Source of the DNA: Lentibacillus populi
Lineage (GTDB): Bacteria; Bacillota; Bacilli; Bacillales; Amphibacillaceae
Length of the DNA: 64,000 nucleotides
Direction of reading: 5' to 3'
Assembly: GCA_014642895.1 (NCBI GenBank)
Contig: BMJD01000003.1
Coordinates: forward strand, 1 to 64,000
The notes under the pieces were generated by a model. It did no database searches, had not been told where the DNA came from, and saw nothing but the letters and a program-made list of their open reading frames with translations. This document shows positions 54,486 through 64,000 of the stretch, in pieces (the stretch's first letter is position 1; each line of letters begins with the position of its first letter). The position numbers and the translations under genes were made by a program.

Positions 54486-54930
54486 TTCTGTACCTCCGTG
54501 TGTGTTATTTGTTTATAATAACATATTCCGTTTACATTGTTTTAACAAACAGGTTTCAATTAATTAAATAGTCTCTCTGATAGTATACTATGAAAACGAA
54601 AGAATATAAACCATCTTTGTAAAAAGGTGTTGGAAATTGCTGAAATATTATTTCCAAAATGTACTATTATTAGTATAATAGTACTGAACTTAGTAAAAAG
54701 GAACTGTAAATAACTAGGTTCAAACATAAAATAGATTAGTAATTTTATACAGTGCAAATTTTTATACATAGTAATAGATCATTAATATGTATGTTAACTA
54801 AATTTAATAATGAATCCGGTTTTCATTTATTTGCCTTTAACACTAATTTATTTTAAGCAACTATTTTATAAGAATGGGAGGCGAGAGAAGTTTTTATAAC
54901 TTGGTAGTAGATTTCATCAGGAGGGAGTAA
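54486..54930. other. Divergent AT-rich promoter region
   Basis: No gene. It holds the promoters of tagD (minus) and of the glucosaminidase (plus), the WalR/PhoP-like box at 54531-54547 and a palindrome GTACTATTA-N6-TAATAGTAC at 54661-54684, which may bind a regulator. Confidence 0.5.
54531..54547 (-). promoter_or_regulatory. WalR/PhoP-type box upstream of tagD
   Basis: On the minus strand TGTTAA-AACAA-TGTAAA, matching the WalR consensus TGTWAH-N5-TGTWAH exactly and close to PhoP boxes (TTAACA-type). It overlaps the expected -35 region of tagD. In B. subtilis both regulators act on tag promoters. Confidence 0.55.
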
Positions 54931-57900
54931 ATGAGAAAAACAGCAATATTTTTAATAGCCTGTTTAATTTTTAATTTGCTTTTATCGTACAGTTTACCTG
55001 CAGCAGCTGCACCGATTAGCAATGTAAATGAACAACAAGTTGAAAATGTTATTTCAGATCAGGAAAAGTCAAAAGAAAATAATAACGAAACGATCATCAA
55101 AGAAGAAACAGAAAATGATTCAGAACAAAAGATAAATGATGATACTCCTATTGATGCGGAAGACGGAACAAAAGAAGAAACAGAAAATGAATCATCTAGC
55201 TTATCAGGATCTGAATTGGATAATAAAACAAATGATTCCAAAGAGGATGATGAAGGCAAAAAGGATTCATCTGTTTCGGATCCAGAAAAAGAGGTAGATT
55301 CAAGCGATAAGGGAGACAATTCGGAACAACATGCAGACATTCAAAGTAAGAAAGCAAGATCTCTTACTACAAGTTCAGCTAATATTGGCGTAAAAACAAG
55401 TAGACTTGGACACATTAGAAGTACAAGTGTACGAATCTACGATATCCCTGGAAGTGATGTTTCGTTTGCAGCAGGAGATAAATATACAAATGCCGTTTAT
55501 TACATTAAAAAACAAGCTGATATTGATGGAACAAGGTATTACTTAATAAGTGAAGAGCCAGGCAGTGTGAACGGAGTGGTTGGTTGGGTCAAAGCAACTG
55601 ATTTATCGACGCATGAACATTTGGGTCTGGATAAACAGGATAAGACCTTTTACTTTTCCGGAAAAGGCAGTGCTTACTCCAAAGCGTGGGGCGGATCAAA
55701 AGATCTTGTTTACCAGGATATGTCGAAATATAAAGGTCAGAAATTTAACGTACATTTGACTGAAAAGGTAGGAAATAATACGTGGTATCGTGGTAATTTT
55801 AATGGAAAAACAATCTGGCTGCATGAGAGTTATGTAACGAAGAAACAATCAAGTAATATTGTGAGAAGTCATACCAGCAAATTGGGCCACATCCGTAGCA
55901 CAGGTGTAAAAATCTATAAAACTATTGGTGATAGTTCAACTGCCTTTACTGCAGGCAGTAAATATACGAACCAGGTGTATTATATTAAGCAACAAGCAAT
56001 GGCAGGTGGACAAACATATTACTTAATAAGTTTGAAGCCAAGTCGAATAGACGGAGTAGTCGGCTGGGTTAAAGAAAACGACCTATCATTACATGCGCAT
56101 CATGGTGTAGATAAAAAGAATAAAACCCTTTATTTTACCGGAAAAGGTAGTGCTTATACAAAAGCATGGGGCGGATCGAAGGATCTTGTCTACCAGGATA
56201 TGTCGAAGTACAAAGGCCAGCAATTTAATATACATTTGACCGAAACGGTAGGAAACAATACGTGGTACCGTGGAAATTTTAATGGAAAAACAATCTGGCT
56301 ACATGAAAGTTACCTAACTAGTAAGAGTGAAAGTAACACTAGCAAACTAGGGCACATTCGAAATACGAAAGTAAAGATCTATAAAACGATTGGTAAATCA
56401 TCAACTGCGTTTACAGCTGGGGAAAAATATACGAATCAAGTGTATTACATTAAACAACAAGCAAAAGTAAGTAGACAAACATATTATTTAATTAGTTTGG
56501 CTCCAAGCCGAGTAGATGGAGTAGTTGGCTGGGTAAAAGCGACTGACTTGTCGACGCATGAACATTCGGGTCTGGATAAACAGGATAAAATCTTTTACTT
56601 TACCGGAAAAGGTAGTGCTTATACGAAAGCATGGGGTGGATCAAAAGATCTTGTTTATCGGGATATGTCAAAATACAAAGGTCAGCGATTTAGCGTCCAT
56701 TTGACAGAAACTGTAGGAAATAATGTGTGGTACCGTGGTCAATTTAACGGAAAAACAATCTGGTTGCATGAAAGTTATTTAACCAAAGAAGAAGAAAGTC
56801 ATACAAGCAGATTAGGTCATTTGCATAGTAGTGCAAAAATCTATAAAACACTCGGTGATGAATCATCGAATCTTAAAACGAGTAATTATACAAACGCTGT
56901 ATACTATATAAAGCAACAAGCAAAAATAAATGATCAAATCTATTATTTAATTAGTAAAAAACCAAGCCGAGTAGATGGAGTAGTTGGTTGGGTAAAGTCA
57001 TCAGACATGTCAACACATGAACATGTAGGCGTGGACTCTAAAGATAAACTATTCAAGATAATTGGTACAGGAAGTGCTTACAGTAAAGCATGGGGAGGAT
57101 CCAAAGATCTGGTCTATGCTGATGTTTCAAAGTTTAAAGGTCAGGAAATTAAAGTTAATTTAACCGAAAAAGTAGGAAATAACATATGGTATCGTGGAAC
57201 CTTAGATGGAAAAACAGTATGGTTTCATGAGTCATATCTAAAAAAGACAAAAGAAGTAATTACCAATTATACAACTTATGAATTAACTCTAGATAAAATG
57301 CTAGAATTACAAATGAAAGTTAATCCACAAACTGATAAACAATACAAGCTTTGGATTCGTGAAGATGCGTTTGGGAGTATTCGCAATGGTAAAGGTACAA
57401 TAAAAGGGGATAACTGGAATTTGCGGAGAGGCCCCGGCACGAATTATCTATCAGGTGGGAAAGTAAATAACGGAAAAGAACTTACATTAATTGCAAGTCA
57501 GAAAGTTTCTGGGTTTACTTGGTATCATGTAGGATACACATCAGGATGGGTAACTCCTGATGTTTCGGATGTAAGGTACTATTTAGATTATAGAAACTTT
57601 ATGGATAGCCTTAAGAATAAACTACAATTCCTTAAATTATCGGAAAGTGCTAATGTTAGTGTAACTGAAGTAAATGAAAAAATTCTTAAGGGTAAAGGTA
57701 TTTTGGAAGGAAAAGCTCAATCATTCATTGATGGCGGCCAAAAATATAACGTCAACGAAATATATTTGATCTCCCATGCGCTATTAGAGACAGGAAATGG
57801 CACCTCAAAATTAGCTAAGGGTGTTAAATATAACGGGAAAACTGTCTACAATATGTATGGTATTAATGCTAATGATAAATGCCCTGTTGAATGCGGTGCT

Positions 57901-58167
57901 AAATATGCTTTTGATCATAAATGGTTTACTCCAGAAGCAGCAATTGTTGGTGGGGCTACATTCGTCAATGAAAATTATGTTCAGGCAGGACAAGACACAT
58001 TGTATAAAATGCGCTGGAACCCATTGGCTGCTGCTAAATATGGCTATGCTACCCATCAATATGCAACAGATATTGGATGGGCATATAAACAAACATCAAG
58101 AATGTACGAATTGTATAACCTACTAAATGGATATAATCTGATACTTGATATACCTAAGTACCTTTAA
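54931..58167 (+). CDS. Autolysin: endo-beta-N-acetylglucosaminidase with GW modules
   Basis: A 1078-aa secreted wall hydrolase. Signal peptide ~1-28, Asp/Glu/Ser-rich linker ~30-145, four ~155-aa GW modules starting at ~155, 315, 469 and 623 (each with 'LGHI', 'VVGWVK', 'YTKAWGGSKDLVY', 'VWYRG' and 'WLHESY' type marks). Then an SH3b domain (~810-880) and a GH73 glucosaminidase domain (~900-1070; 'YLISHALLETGNGTSKLAKG' contains the catalytic Glu). It cuts glycan strands of peptidoglycan, while GW modules bind lipoteichoic acid or wall polymers. Domain order resembles the glucosaminidase half of staphylococcal Atl; the amidase half is the next gene. Confidence 0.93.
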   Translation: MRKTAIFLIACLIFNLLLSYSLPAAAAPISNVNEQQVENVISDQEKSKENNNETIIKEETENDSEQKINDDTPIDAEDGTKEETENESSSLSGSELDNKTNDSKEDDEGKKDSSVSDPEKEVDSSDKGDNSEQHADIQSKKARSLTTSSANIGVKTSRLGHIRSTSVRIYDIPGSDVSFAAGDKYTNAVYYIKKQADIDGTRYYLISEEPGSVNGVVGWVKATDLSTHEHLGLDKQDKTFYFSGKGSAYSKAWGGSKDLVYQDMSKYKGQKFNVHLTEKVGNNTWYRGNFNGKTIWLHESYVTKKQSSNIVRSHTSKLGHIRSTGVKIYKTIGDSSTAFTAGSKYTNQVYYIKQQAMAGGQTYYLISLKPSRIDGVVGWVKENDLSLHAHHGVDKKNKTLYFTGKGSAYTKAWGGSKDLVYQDMSKYKGQQFNIHLTETVGNNTWYRGNFNGKTIWLHESYLTSKSESNTSKLGHIRNTKVKIYKTIGKSSTAFTAGEKYTNQVYYIKQQAKVSRQTYYLISLAPSRVDGVVGWVKATDLSTHEHSGLDKQDKIFYFTGKGSAYTKAWGGSKDLVYRDMSKYKGQRFSVHLTETVGNNVWYRGQFNGKTIWLHESYLTKEEESHTSRLGHLHSSAKIYKTLGDESSNLKTSNYTNAVYYIKQQAKINDQIYYLISKKPSRVDGVVGWVKSSDMSTHEHVGVDSKDKLFKIIGTGSAYSKAWGGSKDLVYADVSKFKGQEIKVNLTEKVGNNIWYRGTLDGKTVWFHESYLKKTKEVITNYTTYELTLDKMLELQMKVNPQTDKQYKLWIREDAFGSIRNGKGTIKGDNWNLRRGPGTNYLSGGKVNNGKELTLIASQKVSGFTWYHVGYTSGWVTPDVSDVRYYLDYRNFMDSLKNKLQFLKLSESANVSVTEVNEKILKGKGILEGKAQSFIDGGQKYNVNEIYLISHALLETGNGTSKLAKGVKYNGKTVYNMYGINANDKCPVECGAKYAFDHKWFTPEAAIVGGATFVNENYVQAGQDTLYKMRWNPLAAAKYGYATHQYATDIGWAYKQTSRMYELYNLLNGYNLILDIPKYL

Positions 58168-58175
58168 GTTGTATT

Positions 58176-58222
58176 AGGCACTCTGATTTCGCTTGAAAGA
58201 TGCGATATCAAGGTGCCTTTTT
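58176..58222 (+). terminator. Intrinsic terminator between the autolysin genes
   Basis: Interrupted stem AGGCAC..TGAT..CGC / GCG..ATCA..GTGCCT followed by TTTTTAT, 10 bases after the stop codon. The two autolysin genes are therefore probably transcribed separately. Confidence 0.68.
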
Positions 58223-58357
58223 ATATTGTGGGAAGGATGTGGGGTGAGGTAAATAATTACTTTAATACCTAAAACTTTAGACCTATTCATCCGATATATT
58301 AATAAGGGTAAGTAGTTCAATGGTATCACTAATATTTTATGAATTAGGGAGGTTTAT

Positions 58358-61330
58358 ATGAAAAAGTTAGCAATTTTGATCGTATTGCTTCTAGTATTAA
58401 CATCATCGTTTCCCTATCCTATTTTAGCGATGGGAAATACGGAGGATCAAAATAGTGAGGAAAGTGAAAGTAATAGGAAGCAGATCGATGATGGAGCAAT
58501 AAATGATTTAGATAATCAAGTGGAAGGAGAAGCTGAGGACAAAAACAATGATTCTAATAAGGACAAAGAAGGAAATGATAAAGACAAAAAAGTAGAAGAT
58601 AAAAAGAACTCAAGCAAAAATAATAAATCATTTGTAGAAAAAAAGGAAACAACCAAGAATAAAGAGGAAACCATTAACCCTGTCGAAAATAAATCAAATA
58701 AACATACAACAAAGGCAAAAGACGATGCTGACAAGAGTAAAGAAGAGTATAATGATTTAGGAATTAAGATTGGTACTAAGATTTACGGAGAAGATATTAG
58801 TGAACTAAGTGAGGAAGAACTGCAATATGTTCCGAAGGCCTGGAGAGACGGGGACTTTAAAAGTGAGCATCCAGATAAACAAACATCAAATGACAGAAAT
58901 CTTTTAATGAGAGCGGCCTATCCAGATGTAAATAGTTATATTCATAATATAACACCGGCTAAAGTGGAATATAATCATAAAAGTATATTTCCTAAATTCA
59001 ACTATCGTAATGGATTTGGAAAGCCTGAAGGTATAGTAGCACATGAAACGGCTAATCCGGGTTCGTCTATTACAAATGAAATTAATTATATGACTAAAAA
59101 CTACAATAATGCTTTCGTTCATGCCTTCGTTGATCATTCTCATATTATAGAGATCCATCCAACAGACTATGCAGCATGGGGGGCAGGTCGATTTGCGAAC
59201 GAGCGATTTATTCATGTCGAACTAGTTGAAGTTAATAACTTTGACCAATTTGCACGTTCTATTAATAACTATTCAACCTACATCGCTTCCTTATTATATA
59301 AATATAATTTAGGTGTATCGAGTGCGGAAAAAAACGGTAAAGGTACTTTATGGTCCCATAAAGCAGTTAGTAAATTCTTAGGTGGTACAACTCATGTTGA
59401 CCCACATGGTTATTTTGCAAAGTACGGATATAATTGGAATCAGTTTGTTAGTCTAGTAACTTCAAAATATAATAAATTAGTTGAAGGAAAAAGCTCGAAC
59501 ACAAGCAAACTAGGTCATATAAAATCAAGTAATGCAAAAATTTATGATAATCCTTCTAAAAAGAAAGGATCTACTGCCGGATCAAAAAATATGAATGAGG
59601 TATTTTACATTAAAGCTGAAGCTAAAATTAACGGAGTTCATTACTATTTAATCAGTAGAGAACCAAGTAGTAAAAAAGGGACAGTTGGATGGGTAAAGGC
59701 TAGCGATATCAATGTTCGTACACATAATTGTGTAGATAAAAGGAGCAAAACTTTTATCGTAAAAGGCTCAGGAAAGGCTTATGATAAGGCTTGGGGTGGG
59801 TCGAAAAACCTAATATTTGATTTATCATCATATTCTGGATCAACATTTAAGGTTAATCTCACCGAAGCAGTCGGAAATAATACGTGGTATAGAGGAACAC
59901 TTAATGGAAAAGTTGTATGGATTCATTCAAGTTATTTAGCAACTGTAACGGAAAGTAATATTAGTAAATTAGGTCATATTCATAATGAAAATGTAACAAT
60001 ATTTAGGAAAATATTCGATGACTCTAATTCATTCAAATCTGGAAATAAGTATACTAATTCGGTTTATTATATTAAAAAACACGCCAAGGCGAATGGAAAA
60101 AACTTCTACCTGATAAGTTTAGAACCAAGTAGGGAAAAAGGTGTAGTTGGCTGGGTTGAAGATAAAAATATGAGCGTTCACACGCATAAAGGTGTCGATA
60201 CTAACAGTAAAACTTTTACTATAAAAGGCGATGGAAAAGCCTATAACAAAGCTTGGGGTGGTTCAAGGAATTTAGTGTATGACTTATCGAAACATAAGGG
60301 AACAACATTTAAAGTGAATCTTACAGAATCAGTAGGTAACAACACTTGGTACCGAGGGATTTTAAATGGTAAGCAAGTATGGATTCATTCTAGTTATGTA
60401 ATAGATAAGCGTAACACAAGTAAATTAGGCCACATTCGAGATGGAAAGGTTAAAATTTATTCAAGTATATACGCTGACGCCTCTTCATTTGCAGCGGGAG
60501 AAAAATATACCAATCAAGTTTATTATATTAAAGAACAGTCTAAAGTAAATAAGCAACTATATTATTTAATAAGTCTAAAACCGAGCCGAATCGATGGAAC
60601 TGTTGGATGGGTGAAGGCAGAAGATTTATCATTACACACACATAAAGGTGTAGATAAAAAGAATAAGACTTTTTATTTCACTGGAAAAGGTAGTGCCTAT
60701 AAGAAAGCATGGGGCGGGTCTAAAGATTTAGTATATAAAGACATGGGATCGTATAAATCACAGGCATTCCATGTAAATTTAACTGAAAAAGTAGGTAACA
60801 ATACTTGGTTTCGCGGTAAGTTTAATGGAAAAACAGTTTGGTTGCATGAAAGTTATCTAACTACAAAAGAAGAAAGCCATACTAGTAAACTGGGTCACAT
60901 TCGTAGTGATAAGGTGAACATTTATAAAACCATTGGTGATAGTTCATCTGTATTCTCTGCTGGTGAAGAGTATACAAACCAAGTGTATTACATTAAGCAA
61001 CAAGCAAAGATAGGTAAGCAAACGTTTTACCTAATCAGTTTAAAGCCCAGCCGTATAGATGGGGTAGTTGGTTGGGTGAATGCCAAAGACCTTTCAACGC
61101 ACGATCATATCGGGGTAGATAAAAAAGTAAAGACCTTCTACTTTACAGGTAAAGGAAATGCCTATACCAAAGCGTGGGGAGGATCAAAAGATCTCGTGTA
61201 TCCGGATATGACTTCATATAAAGGGCAGCGCTTCAACGTGGATCTGACTGAAAAAGTAGGCAACAATGTATGGTATCGTGGACAATTAAATGGAAAGACA
61301 ATGTGGTTGCATAGTTCATTTGTTAAATGA
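58358..61330 (+). CDS. Autolysin: N-acetylmuramoyl-L-alanine amidase with GW modules
   Basis: A 990-aa secreted amidase. Signal peptide ~1-25, a long Lys/Asn/Asp-rich linker to ~180, Amidase_2 domain ~190-370 with zinc ligands in 'GIVAHETAN' and 'TTHVDPHGYF', and 'YAAWGAGRFANERFIHVELV' typical of Atl. Four GW modules follow from ~380, 536, 685 and 840 to the end. It cleaves the bond between muramic acid and the stem peptide. GGGAGG precedes the ATG. With the upstream glucosaminidase it reproduces staphylococcal Atl as two separate proteins. Confidence 0.94.
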   Translation: MKKLAILIVLLLVLTSSFPYPILAMGNTEDQNSEESESNRKQIDDGAINDLDNQVEGEAEDKNNDSNKDKEGNDKDKKVEDKKNSSKNNKSFVEKKETTKNKEETINPVENKSNKHTTKAKDDADKSKEEYNDLGIKIGTKIYGEDISELSEEELQYVPKAWRDGDFKSEHPDKQTSNDRNLLMRAAYPDVNSYIHNITPAKVEYNHKSIFPKFNYRNGFGKPEGIVAHETANPGSSITNEINYMTKNYNNAFVHAFVDHSHIIEIHPTDYAAWGAGRFANERFIHVELVEVNNFDQFARSINNYSTYIASLLYKYNLGVSSAEKNGKGTLWSHKAVSKFLGGTTHVDPHGYFAKYGYNWNQFVSLVTSKYNKLVEGKSSNTSKLGHIKSSNAKIYDNPSKKKGSTAGSKNMNEVFYIKAEAKINGVHYYLISREPSSKKGTVGWVKASDINVRTHNCVDKRSKTFIVKGSGKAYDKAWGGSKNLIFDLSSYSGSTFKVNLTEAVGNNTWYRGTLNGKVVWIHSSYLATVTESNISKLGHIHNENVTIFRKIFDDSNSFKSGNKYTNSVYYIKKHAKANGKNFYLISLEPSREKGVVGWVEDKNMSVHTHKGVDTNSKTFTIKGDGKAYNKAWGGSRNLVYDLSKHKGTTFKVNLTESVGNNTWYRGILNGKQVWIHSSYVIDKRNTSKLGHIRDGKVKIYSSIYADASSFAAGEKYTNQVYYIKEQSKVNKQLYYLISLKPSRIDGTVGWVKAEDLSLHTHKGVDKKNKTFYFTGKGSAYKKAWGGSKDLVYKDMGSYKSQAFHVNLTEKVGNNTWFRGKFNGKTVWLHESYLTTKEESHTSKLGHIRSDKVNIYKTIGDSSSVFSAGEEYTNQVYYIKQQAKIGKQTFYLISLKPSRIDGVVGWVNAKDLSTHDHIGVDKKVKTFYFTGKGNAYTKAWGGSKDLVYPDMTSYKGQRFNVDLTEKVGNNVWYRGQLNGKTMWLHSSFVK

Positions 61331-61333
61331 TAC

Positions 61334-61366
61334 AAAGATCTACTCGCTTAATGCAAGTAGATCTTT
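61334..61366. terminator. Bidirectional hairpin terminator
   Basis: AAAGATCTACT and AGTAGATCTTT, an 11-bp perfect stem with an 11-base loop, between the convergent amidase and glycosyltransferase genes. Confidence 0.82.
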
Positions 61367-61408
61367 TGTGCGAGAGGGATATTCAGTACTGGCTATGCCT
61401 CTCCAATA

Positions 61409-62983
61409 TTAACCATTGAATTTCTTTACCATAACTTCATCTACTACTTCAAGCCATTTCTGTATATATATATCTTTATTAAAATATGTGTCGATGTATT
61501 TCTTTGCTTTAATTCCCATTTTTTTAGCATCTTCCGGATGTTCAAACATGTATATCATTTTGTTTGCAAGTTCTTCAATATTATTTTTCTCTATAAGAAA
61601 CCCGTTCTCCTTATCAACTATCATATCTGTTGGACCATATTTAGTTTTATAGCTTATAACCGGGGTTTTATTGTACATACTTTCTAATACAGACAGAGCG
61701 AATCCTTCACTTTTTGAAGTTAGTATTGAAAAGAGTCCCTGTTTGTAAATTTGATCCGGATAATGTGTATAACCTTTTAGAAAAATATTTTCTTTTAACT
61801 TCATTTTATTAATTAAGTCTTTTAAATTTGATTCCTGATCACCGGTACCCCAAATTTCTAATTTTGCATCTGGTATTTTGTCTACAACCATTCCAAATGC
61901 CTCAACAACATGGTTGATTTGCTTTAAAGTACTTAGTCGACTAACTATTACTCCTAATTTTTCATTCCTTGTTGTAGTTGACATGATTGATTTAATGGTT
62001 TGTTGAAATGGCTTTGCCGAGTATTCATGATAGTGAGGTATCACTTTAAAATTAGATTTTTCACCAACTCTTTGAATCACATCATTTTTTTGTTCTTCTG
62101 TCAGAAATACTGCAGCATCAAATTTGTCCATATTTTCGAATCCGAGTTTTACTTTTGTTGCTATCTCAGCATCAAAAGTATAAGGTTTCTTTAAATGACT
62201 ACTGTGCAACCTCCATATTTTTGCGGCATCTGGGTGACTAAATTTTGCTAATACATCATCGGTACTCCTTGTATCCGAGACAACTACTGACTTTTCACCA
62301 CCGAAATTATCAATAATGTATTTTAACCATTTTACCTTATGAGAAGTGTCATCATTAACATATGTGTCTGTAATGGACAAGTTATCATCAAACAAAAGAA
62401 TTCTTTGTACCTTATCATTGTTAGGATTGTTCCATTGTGCAAGGAATGCTTTACCTTTATTGTTATAATAAATCAATTGACGGGGTGCATTTAAAGAGTA
62501 ATCCATATATGCAATTTTTTTTAGGTTTCCCCATAAGTCGTATGTTTCTCTTTTAGTTCGGTATCTGCTTTCATTAAAATAATCGATGAAATTCAAGGAA
62601 TCATCATCGTTCAGAGAAATATATTTAGTATACATTCCATTTTCATATACTCTGTAGGCATTATGACCTTCTCTTTTATCTAATGCATGACCCCGAGAGA
62701 GCTCTGTTAAAGAAGCTTTTTTTGAAGGGCTATGTAAAGCTAATGGATTACTATGTCCCCCAAGTTCTTCGTACATATTACGAATTATAACGTCCTTATG
62801 AATCTTATTCATCTTAACTAGCTTATTCCGTATAATTGGGTACCTGGGATTAAAATTAAACGTAAGCATATACGTTTTATAGCCCATTCCAGCAAAAGTT
62901 GATGCCTGTTTTAAAGAGGCCCTTGTTAACCCGCCCCTAGCTAAATCAATTGAGTTCATTAAGAAAAACATTGTAGGCTTCAT
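61409..62983 (-). CDS. TarM/TagE-like GT4 glycosyltransferase (teichoic acid glycosylation)
   Basis: A 524-aa GT-B enzyme. The N-terminal part (~1-300) includes the beta-rich insertion typical of TagE/TarM/GtfA-type enzymes ('GGLTRASLKQASTFAGMGYK' at ~17). The C-terminal nucleotide-sugar domain has 'GVIVSRLSTLKQINHVVEAF' (~345) and the EX7E motif in 'SEGFALSVLE' (~432). It probably adds alpha-linked glucose or GlcNAc to wall teichoic acid, consistent with nearby tagD and the glycerophosphotransferase. The acceptor and sugar are inferred. Confidence 0.85.
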   Translation of the reverse strand: MKPTMFFLMNSIDLARGGLTRASLKQASTFAGMGYKTYMLTFNFNPRYPIIRNKLVKMNKIHKDVIIRNMYEELGGHSNPLALHSPSKKASLTELSRGHALDKREGHNAYRVYENGMYTKYISLNDDDSLNFIDYFNESRYRTKRETYDLWGNLKKIAYMDYSLNAPRQLIYYNNKGKAFLAQWNNPNNDKVQRILLFDDNLSITDTYVNDDTSHKVKWLKYIIDNFGGEKSVVVSDTRSTDDVLAKFSHPDAAKIWRLHSSHLKKPYTFDAEIATKVKLGFENMDKFDAAVFLTEEQKNDVIQRVGEKSNFKVIPHYHEYSAKPFQQTIKSIMSTTTRNEKLGVIVSRLSTLKQINHVVEAFGMVVDKIPDAKLEIWGTGDQESNLKDLINKMKLKENIFLKGYTHYPDQIYKQGLFSILTSKSEGFALSVLESMYNKTPVISYKTKYGPTDMIVDKENGFLIEKNNIEELANKMIYMFEHPEDAKKMGIKAKKYIDTYFNKDIYIQKWLEVVDEVMVKKFNG

Positions 62984-63165
62984 AATTAATAATTCCTTCC
63001 TATAAAAAATGAACTGTAAGACTGTTTCTTAATTATTTAATTATAACAGAATTGTATCAATAACGTATATCATAATTATTAATTTCAATTTAAATTTGAA
63101 AATGAATAAGTTGAAATATATAATATTGGTTATAGTTGTAATGTGAGAGGAGTTCTAATCTCAAA

Positions 63166-64000
63166 ATGGTCGAAGCAGAATTCAAAAATATCGAAATTAC
63201 AGATATCGATTTAGATGCTCATATATATAATATTACAGTTCCTGTTAAGCAGTCATATTTAGATGAATTTGATGAGTATTATTTTATGCTAAAAGAACGT
63301 GATACGGAAAGTGTAATATATGTACGTTCCTCCATTGTAAAACAAGTTGGAGAATATATAATATTCAACTTAATAATTTCCTTTAATGAACATAAGCAAA
63401 CATTTTTAAGGAATAACATTTGGGATTTGTATATAAATCGAATAAAAGATAATGAGTTAAAGATGAAAAGAATTAAAAGTAATTATGATAATATACGTCT
63501 TCAATCAATTGTTATGCTTGATCATGAGAAAATGTTTTACCCATACACAACCAAAAAAGGAAAGATATCATTTCGGATCAACGATTATTTTCTATTTTCC
63601 AAACTAGAAACTGTAAATTTCTTAGACGAGGGGATATCGTTTTCGGGTTATTTTAATTACCCACCTTTATTTCAAACAAATGGATATGAAGTAGTTAATA
63701 TCAACCTTATTGTAACGAATAATATTAATGAGGATGAGATAAAACTTCCTGTAAAACAAATTTGTAAACCGGACTTTGCTGAAAAATATCCAGGGAATGA
63801 AAACTTGATTAATAGTGGCATTGAAGGAAACTTTGATATAAAAAATTACATATTTACCACGGAACAAAACATTTATTTTAAATTTAATTTGGAGATTATA
63901 TTAAAAAAAGATAATAAAATAAAGACAATAAGAAGTACACGAATGAGATGTGATCATTTCAAAGACTATCCGATACGAAAAATCCTTTCTTATGATGGGG
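63166..64000 (+). CDS. N-terminal part of a large protein, possibly a teichoic acid transferase (cut by window edge)
   Basis: An open frame from ATG 63166 runs off the right end (278 codons seen). It begins 'MVEAEFKNIEITDIDLDAHI' and is rich in beta strands with Asn/Ile/Lys, without signal peptide or membrane helix. GAGAGGAG lies 14 bases upstream, further than ideal; no other in-frame start exists after a stop at 63139. Some large Tag/Tar glycerol- or ribitol-phosphate transferases start with such beta-sandwich domains, and the position beside the TarM-like gene fits, but no catalytic motif is in view. Confidence 0.6.
   Translation, partial: MVEAEFKNIEITDIDLDAHIYNITVPVKQSYLDEFDEYYFMLKERDTESVIYVRSSIVKQVGEYIIFNLIISFNEHKQTFLRNNIWDLYINRIKDNELKMKRIKSNYDNIRLQSIVMLDHEKMFYPYTTKKGKISFRINDYFLFSKLETVNFLDEGISFSGYFNYPPLFQTNGYEVVNINLIVTNNINEDEIKLPVKQICKPDFAEKYPGNENLINSGIEGNFDIKNYIFTTEQNIYFKFNLEIILKKDNKIKTIRSTRMRCDHFKDYPIRKILSYDG

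Noticed and set aside
55059-55340. 93-aa antisense ORF over the autolysin linker
   Set aside because: Produced by the low-complexity Asp/Glu/Ser linker read backwards.

Overview
The window looks like chromosomal DNA of a low-GC, Gram-positive Bacillaceae. Wall teichoic acid genes, Atl-type GW-repeat autolysins, strong GGAGG ribosome binding sites and lipobox transporters suggest a Virgibacillus/Oceanobacillus-like genus, but the genus is inference. No rRNA, tRNA or CRISPR array was seen.

Layout: 1-~3015 is the end of a Tn916/ICEBs1-type conjugative element (two DUF961 genes, two small ORFs, an orphan cytosine-5 methyltransferase). It abuts the 3' part of a DUF819 membrane-protein gene that runs into a frameshifted CocE/NonD hydrolase. 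5.3-7.2 kb holds a TSUP permease and a LysR regulator with palindromes before both genes. 7.3-16 kb is an IclR-linked catabolic operon: tripartite tricarboxylate-type transporter (TctC-B-A), an enolase-superfamily dehydratase, an alkaline-phosphatase-superfamily enzyme, 2-keto-3-deoxygluconate kinase and KDPG aldolase. This implies uptake of a sugar acid, dehydration to KDG, and cleavage to pyruvate and glyceraldehyde-3-phosphate. 16.9-26.2 kb is a peptide/amino-acid module: ReAV-type asparaginase, a Dpp-like ABC transporter, an unusual AAA+ regulator and a DppA D-aminopeptidase with a probable CTG start.

26.2-29.1 kb is a graveyard: a broken ABC ATPase, an ISLre2-like transposase remnant, a 5'-truncated old-yellow-enzyme-type reductase and an IS630-like scrap. 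29.3-41.6 kb has an ornithine-cyclodeaminase-like gene, an MFS transporter, a PucR regulator and a tight operon: carbamoyl-amino-acid hydrolase, PyrK-like, PyrD-like, dihydroorotase/allantoinase-like, CapA-like and aspartase. Read as a pathway, this operon matches orotate -> dihydroorotate -> carbamoyl-aspartate -> aspartate -> fumarate, i.e. orotate degradation. It is the strongest candidate for an undescribed system here.

41.8-45.1 kb holds a lipoprotein, a 620-aa protein with a hydrolase-like elbow and coiled coils, and a small helical partner, flanked by gene fragments. 45.5-48.5 kb has two paralogous sigma-70-like factors, a 21-bp tandem repeat and a dead phage-type replication initiator. 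A consensus sigma-A promoter at 48490 followed by a terminator at 48619 predicts a ~95-nt RNA. 48.8-64 kb is cell-envelope DNA: a GH20 hexosaminidase, a teichoic acid glycerophosphotransferase and TagD (with a WalR/PhoP-like box upstream), two GW-repeat autolysins that together equal a split Atl, a TarM/TagE-like glycosyltransferase and an unfinished gene at the right edge.
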